Shown: piece by piece, positions 14,702-16,891 of the stretch
How the letters are laid out: each line of letters begins with the position of its first letter
How positions within the stretch are numbered: the first letter of the stretch is position 1
NCBI GenBank assembly: GCA_964419225.1
Contig: CAYQPF010000107.1
Coordinates: 1-16,891 of the forward strand
Source: CAYQPF01 sp964419225
Lineage (GTDB): Bacteria > Cloacimonadota > Cloacimonadia > Cloacimonadales > CAYQPF01
DNA: 16,891 bases
Direction: 5' to 3'
Notes under the pieces: generated by a model
Database searches by the model: none
What the model was told of the DNA's origin: nothing
Seen by the model: the letters and a program-made list of their open reading frames with translations, nothing else
Program-made: the position numbers and the translations under genes

Positions 14702-16417
14702 TTAGATGTATCTTTTTCTTAATATATCTATCATCGCTTTTATACGATGTTTATAAGTTCCGTTTTGTTGGATGCGTTGATATGCTTTGTTGGCAATTAT
14801 CTCTCTTTGTTGATCATTTTTCAAATAGTATTTTACTAAATCAGGTATTTCAGCAATTTCAGAGAATGTGACATATTCTTCTTTACTCGTAAAAATCTCA
14901 TCTAATTGTGTTTTATAATCTGTGATAAGAAATTTTCTACATGCTGCAACATCGAAAACCCTCTGATTTACGGCATTCTTCATCTGCTTGCTGGTCATAT
15001 TAAAATTAATTTTGGATTGATTATAGTACATAAAGAGATTGTCATAATACCATAACTCTCTGCCCAGAACAAAACTCTCATCGAGCAAATACTCCCAACC
15101 TGGATCACCATTGACATATGTTTTGAACCCGGAAAGCTTTTTTATTCCCGAAAGCCTGTATTTTTGTGTGCTTCTCCATAAAACTGCTGCTTCAAAATCA
15201 TCGCGTTGGTTTTGATCCTGAAAAATAAACTTATGTCCCTGTGCTTCTAAGGCCTGGATGCTCTTGTTAACATATCTTGAATCACACGAGCTGAAGTGAT
15301 CCGATGTTAGTTCCATTAATTGCAGTAAATCAGCTCTGTGGACATAACTCTTCATATTCTTGTGGATAGCATTCATCATACTGCTGCCGACAAAAGAAAC
15401 ATCATATAAAAAGTCTGAGGTTACAGGTCTGAAAATTGATAAAGAAGTAGCAAGAGGCAGATAATCCACATAGGGGTATTTCAACTCTTTTAAATCATTA
15501 ATATAATCTTTATCCCAGACAAAAATATTGCAGAAAGAGGATAGATTCTTTTCAAAGCTTGATAATATTACGGTAGGACTATCAACATACCAAGAAACAT
15601 ATGGCATTTCCAACTCGGTAAGAAGTTCAGTTAATCTGCCTTCCTGATCAAATCCTAAATGATTGATCGTCATAATAAAATCTGGTCTGAACTCGATAAT
15701 TGTAGTCAGCATGTCTCTGATAAAAACATCATATTCATAATTATCCTTATCTAGATGAATGTATTTTACCAGATGACCATTTTGTTGAATTCCTTCCAGA
15801 CATTCTTTAGTTAAAACATAAGCACTGTCTATAAAGATAACTCTGAGTTGGGGATTCTGAAATTTCTTATATTTAAATTTACTGCTAAGTTCGTAAATTG
15901 ATTTATTAGATAGTCTTTTGAAAAGACATTCATAATGAAACGAGAATAATTTTACCATTGGTTTGAATTCAAATAGATCAAAGGCTTGCTTATTCAGATT
16001 AACCAATGTACAAATTTCGTAATCAGCATATCCTATAATAAATTGAATTCCGGGAAAATCTCTGAGATCAGAAATCGCCAGAAATTGTTTGAAAAGGTTT
16101 TTGTCAGGTTCAATAAGGATAATCTGTTTTTCGGGATACTTATCAACAAGCATTTTCAGATGATATCCCAGACCTAATCCGAAGACAATTATTGTTGGAT
16201 GATTGCTCTCAAAACCAGATACCAGCTTTTCAGCTTCTTTGACAGGATAATACAGACTGTGGATTGTAAGTCTGTTTTCGCCCTCTACACAAACAAGACC
16301 GGGACTGTCTTCTTTGCTTGGGACAAGAAGATAGTTTTTAGCAAAAGCAGGAATTCCTTTCTTGATTTTGCATCTTTCTTCCTGAAGAATTAAAATATTG
16401 TTTTCATATAAATTCAT
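14702..16417 (-). CDS. CgeB-like glycosyltransferase with N-terminal DUF115/Maf-like domain
   Basis: The 571-residue product appears to have two parts. At about 60-180 there is a nucleotide-binding-like segment, TIIVFGLGLGYHLKML followed by ILIEPDKNLF, which resembles the core of the DUF115/motility-associated (Maf) family. From about 190, LRVIFIDSAYVLTKECLEGI begins a DUF3880/CgeB-type glycosyltransferase with YVSWYVDSPT near 275-285 and the C-terminal donor-side region FNMTSKQMKNAVNQRVFDVAACRKFLITDY. Such proteins are often linked to protein or surface glycosylation, including flagellar or spore coat, but no acceptor is visible here. Its start overlaps the stop of the upstream gene by one base (TAATG), and the cyclophilin follows closely. 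Domain recognition is from memory of the families; the sugar and the target are unknown. Confidence 0.7.
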   Translation of the reverse strand: MNLYENNILILQEERCKIKKGIPAFAKNYLLVPSKEDSPGLVCVEGENRLTIHSLYYPVKEAEKLVSGFESNHPTIIVFGLGLGYHLKMLVDKYPEKQIILIEPDKNLFKQFLAISDLRDFPGIQFIIGYADYEICTLVNLNKQAFDLFEFKPMVKLFSFHYECLFKRLSNKSIYELSSKFKYKKFQNPQLRVIFIDSAYVLTKECLEGIQQNGHLVKYIHLDKDNYEYDVFIRDMLTTIIEFRPDFIMTINHLGFDQEGRLTELLTELEMPYVSWYVDSPTVILSSFEKNLSSFCNIFVWDKDYINDLKELKYPYVDYLPLATSLSIFRPVTSDFLYDVSFVGSSMMNAIHKNMKSYVHRADLLQLMELTSDHFSSCDSRYVNKSIQALEAQGHKFIFQDQNQRDDFEAAVLWRSTQKYRLSGIKKLSGFKTYVNGDPGWEYLLDESFVLGRELWYYDNLFMYYNQSKINFNMTSKQMKNAVNQRVFDVAACRKFLITDYKTQLDEIFTSKEEYVTFSEIAEIPDLVKYYLKNDQQREIIANKAYQRIQQNGTYKHRIKAMIDILRKRYI

Positions 16418-16803
16418 TAATATCTCACAACTAATAATTTTCCATCACTGTATGTTTTGATTGTTCCGACATTATAATGATAATTAGAACTGGTTGCATA
16501 ACCTGAACTTTGTGGCACATTTGTTCCAAATACTGCAAAAGAATTAAATCTTGTCGTGTTGGCGGGATGACCATAATCATTATGAGAACCATAACTGATC
16601 AACGCAACTTTACAAAACTGATTACCAACCGAAGAAAGAAAGTCTGTGGAAGATGATGAATTACTGCCATGATGACCGACTTTTAAAAGATCCGCACTTA
16701 AGGTGAAGCCCCGAATTTTCATTGCATATTCAACTTCAGCTTCTGCATCCCCCGTTAATAAATACTGTGTATCTCCATAAGTTATATAAAGAACTATGCT
16801 CAT
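16417..16803 (-). CDS. ComEC-like metallo-beta-lactamase domain protein, C-terminal part (5' end missing or broken)
   Basis: The 128 residues from the first ATG cover the C-terminal half of a ComEC/Rec2-type metallo-beta-lactamase domain. They include SIVLYITYGDTQYLLTGDAE (the aspartate-bearing LTGD motif), DLLKVGHHGSNSSSS (the GHHGS histidine motif) and the closing GTIKTYSDGKLLVV. The HxHxDH motif that should lie about 100 residues earlier is absent from the window. The same frame continues upstream with convincing family residues (PENSAQETENN) until a TAA at 16849-16851, then stays open to the window edge. The ATG at 16803 is therefore probably internal, and the gene is either cut by the contig end plus a sequencing error or interrupted by a real stop. 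ComEC-like free domains are often secreted nucleases or hydrolases of unknown substrate. Confidence 0.7.
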   Translation of the reverse strand: MSIVLYITYGDTQYLLTGDAEAEVEYAMKIRGFTLSADLLKVGHHGSNSSSSTDFLSSVGNQFCKVALISYGSHNDYGHPANTTRFNSFAVFGTNVPQSSGYATSSNYHYNVGTIKTYSDGKLLVVRY

Positions 16804-16891
16804 ATTATTTTCAGTTTCTTGTGCAGAATTTTCCGGGTAATTTATATTTTAAAAAACAAAAGTAACCGCCCTTTTCAAACTTAAACCATCA

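Noticed and set aside
1..16891. tRNA genes, rRNA, CRISPR arrays, insertion sequences
   Set aside because: No cloverleaf-like segments, no regularly spaced repeats, and no transposase or integrase coding was recognised on either strand.

Overview
The window looks like AT-rich DNA (roughly one third G+C by eye) from a Gram-negative-type bacterium. It encodes a signal-peptide-bearing outer-membrane barrel candidate, HslUV, FtsH and a secreted cyclophilin. Most genes carry clear Shine-Dalgarno sequences of the AGGAG type. I cannot name the phylum securely. The mix (tilS-hpt-ftsH order, a barrel protein of the kind common in the FCB superphylum, an unusual cyclophilin, a TilS of 474 aa) would suit an uncultured lineage such as Cloacimonadota or a relative, but this is inference only. 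Both ends look like contig edges: the left 240 bases have a different composition and carry a broken AraC-type gene, and the right end stops inside a metallo-beta-lactamase gene.

Layout. (1) 1-250: a G+C-rich fragment with the last ~65 residues of an AraC-family regulator on the minus strand, joined abruptly to AT-rich DNA. (2) 338-5676, plus strand: a tightly packed four-gene signalling operon of outer-membrane beta-barrel, RsbW-like GHKL ATPase, STAS-domain protein, and a 1031-aa CheA-type hybrid kinase (Hpt, kinase core, two CheW-like regions, receiver), closed by a strong terminator. (3) 5724-13309, minus strand: a long run transcribed right to left, tilS - hpt - ftsH - hslV - hslU - MFS transporter - membrane-anchored 2[4Fe-4S] ferredoxin. 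Junctions overlap or are only a few bases apart, so it is probably one operon or a set of coupled operons. (4) 13310-13548: a divergent AT-rich intergenic region with promoter-like elements. (5) 13549-13821, plus strand: an HU-type DNA-binding protein with a bidirectional terminator. (6) 13878-16803, minus strand: metallo-beta-lactamase fragment - CgeB-like glycosyltransferase - periplasmic cyclophilin.

How the parts work together. Region 3 is a housekeeping block: tRNA-Ile lysidine synthesis, purine salvage, and two ATP-dependent proteolysis machines (FtsH in the membrane, HslUV in the cytosol), with a transporter and a redox protein at its distal end. Region 2 is the most distinctive part. 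It combines partner-switching components (ATPase plus STAS) with a self-contained chemotaxis-type kinase and an outer-membrane protein, but has no receptor, separate CheW, CheY, CheR or CheB nearby. Its output is unknown. No tRNA, rRNA, CRISPR array or recognisable insertion sequence was seen.
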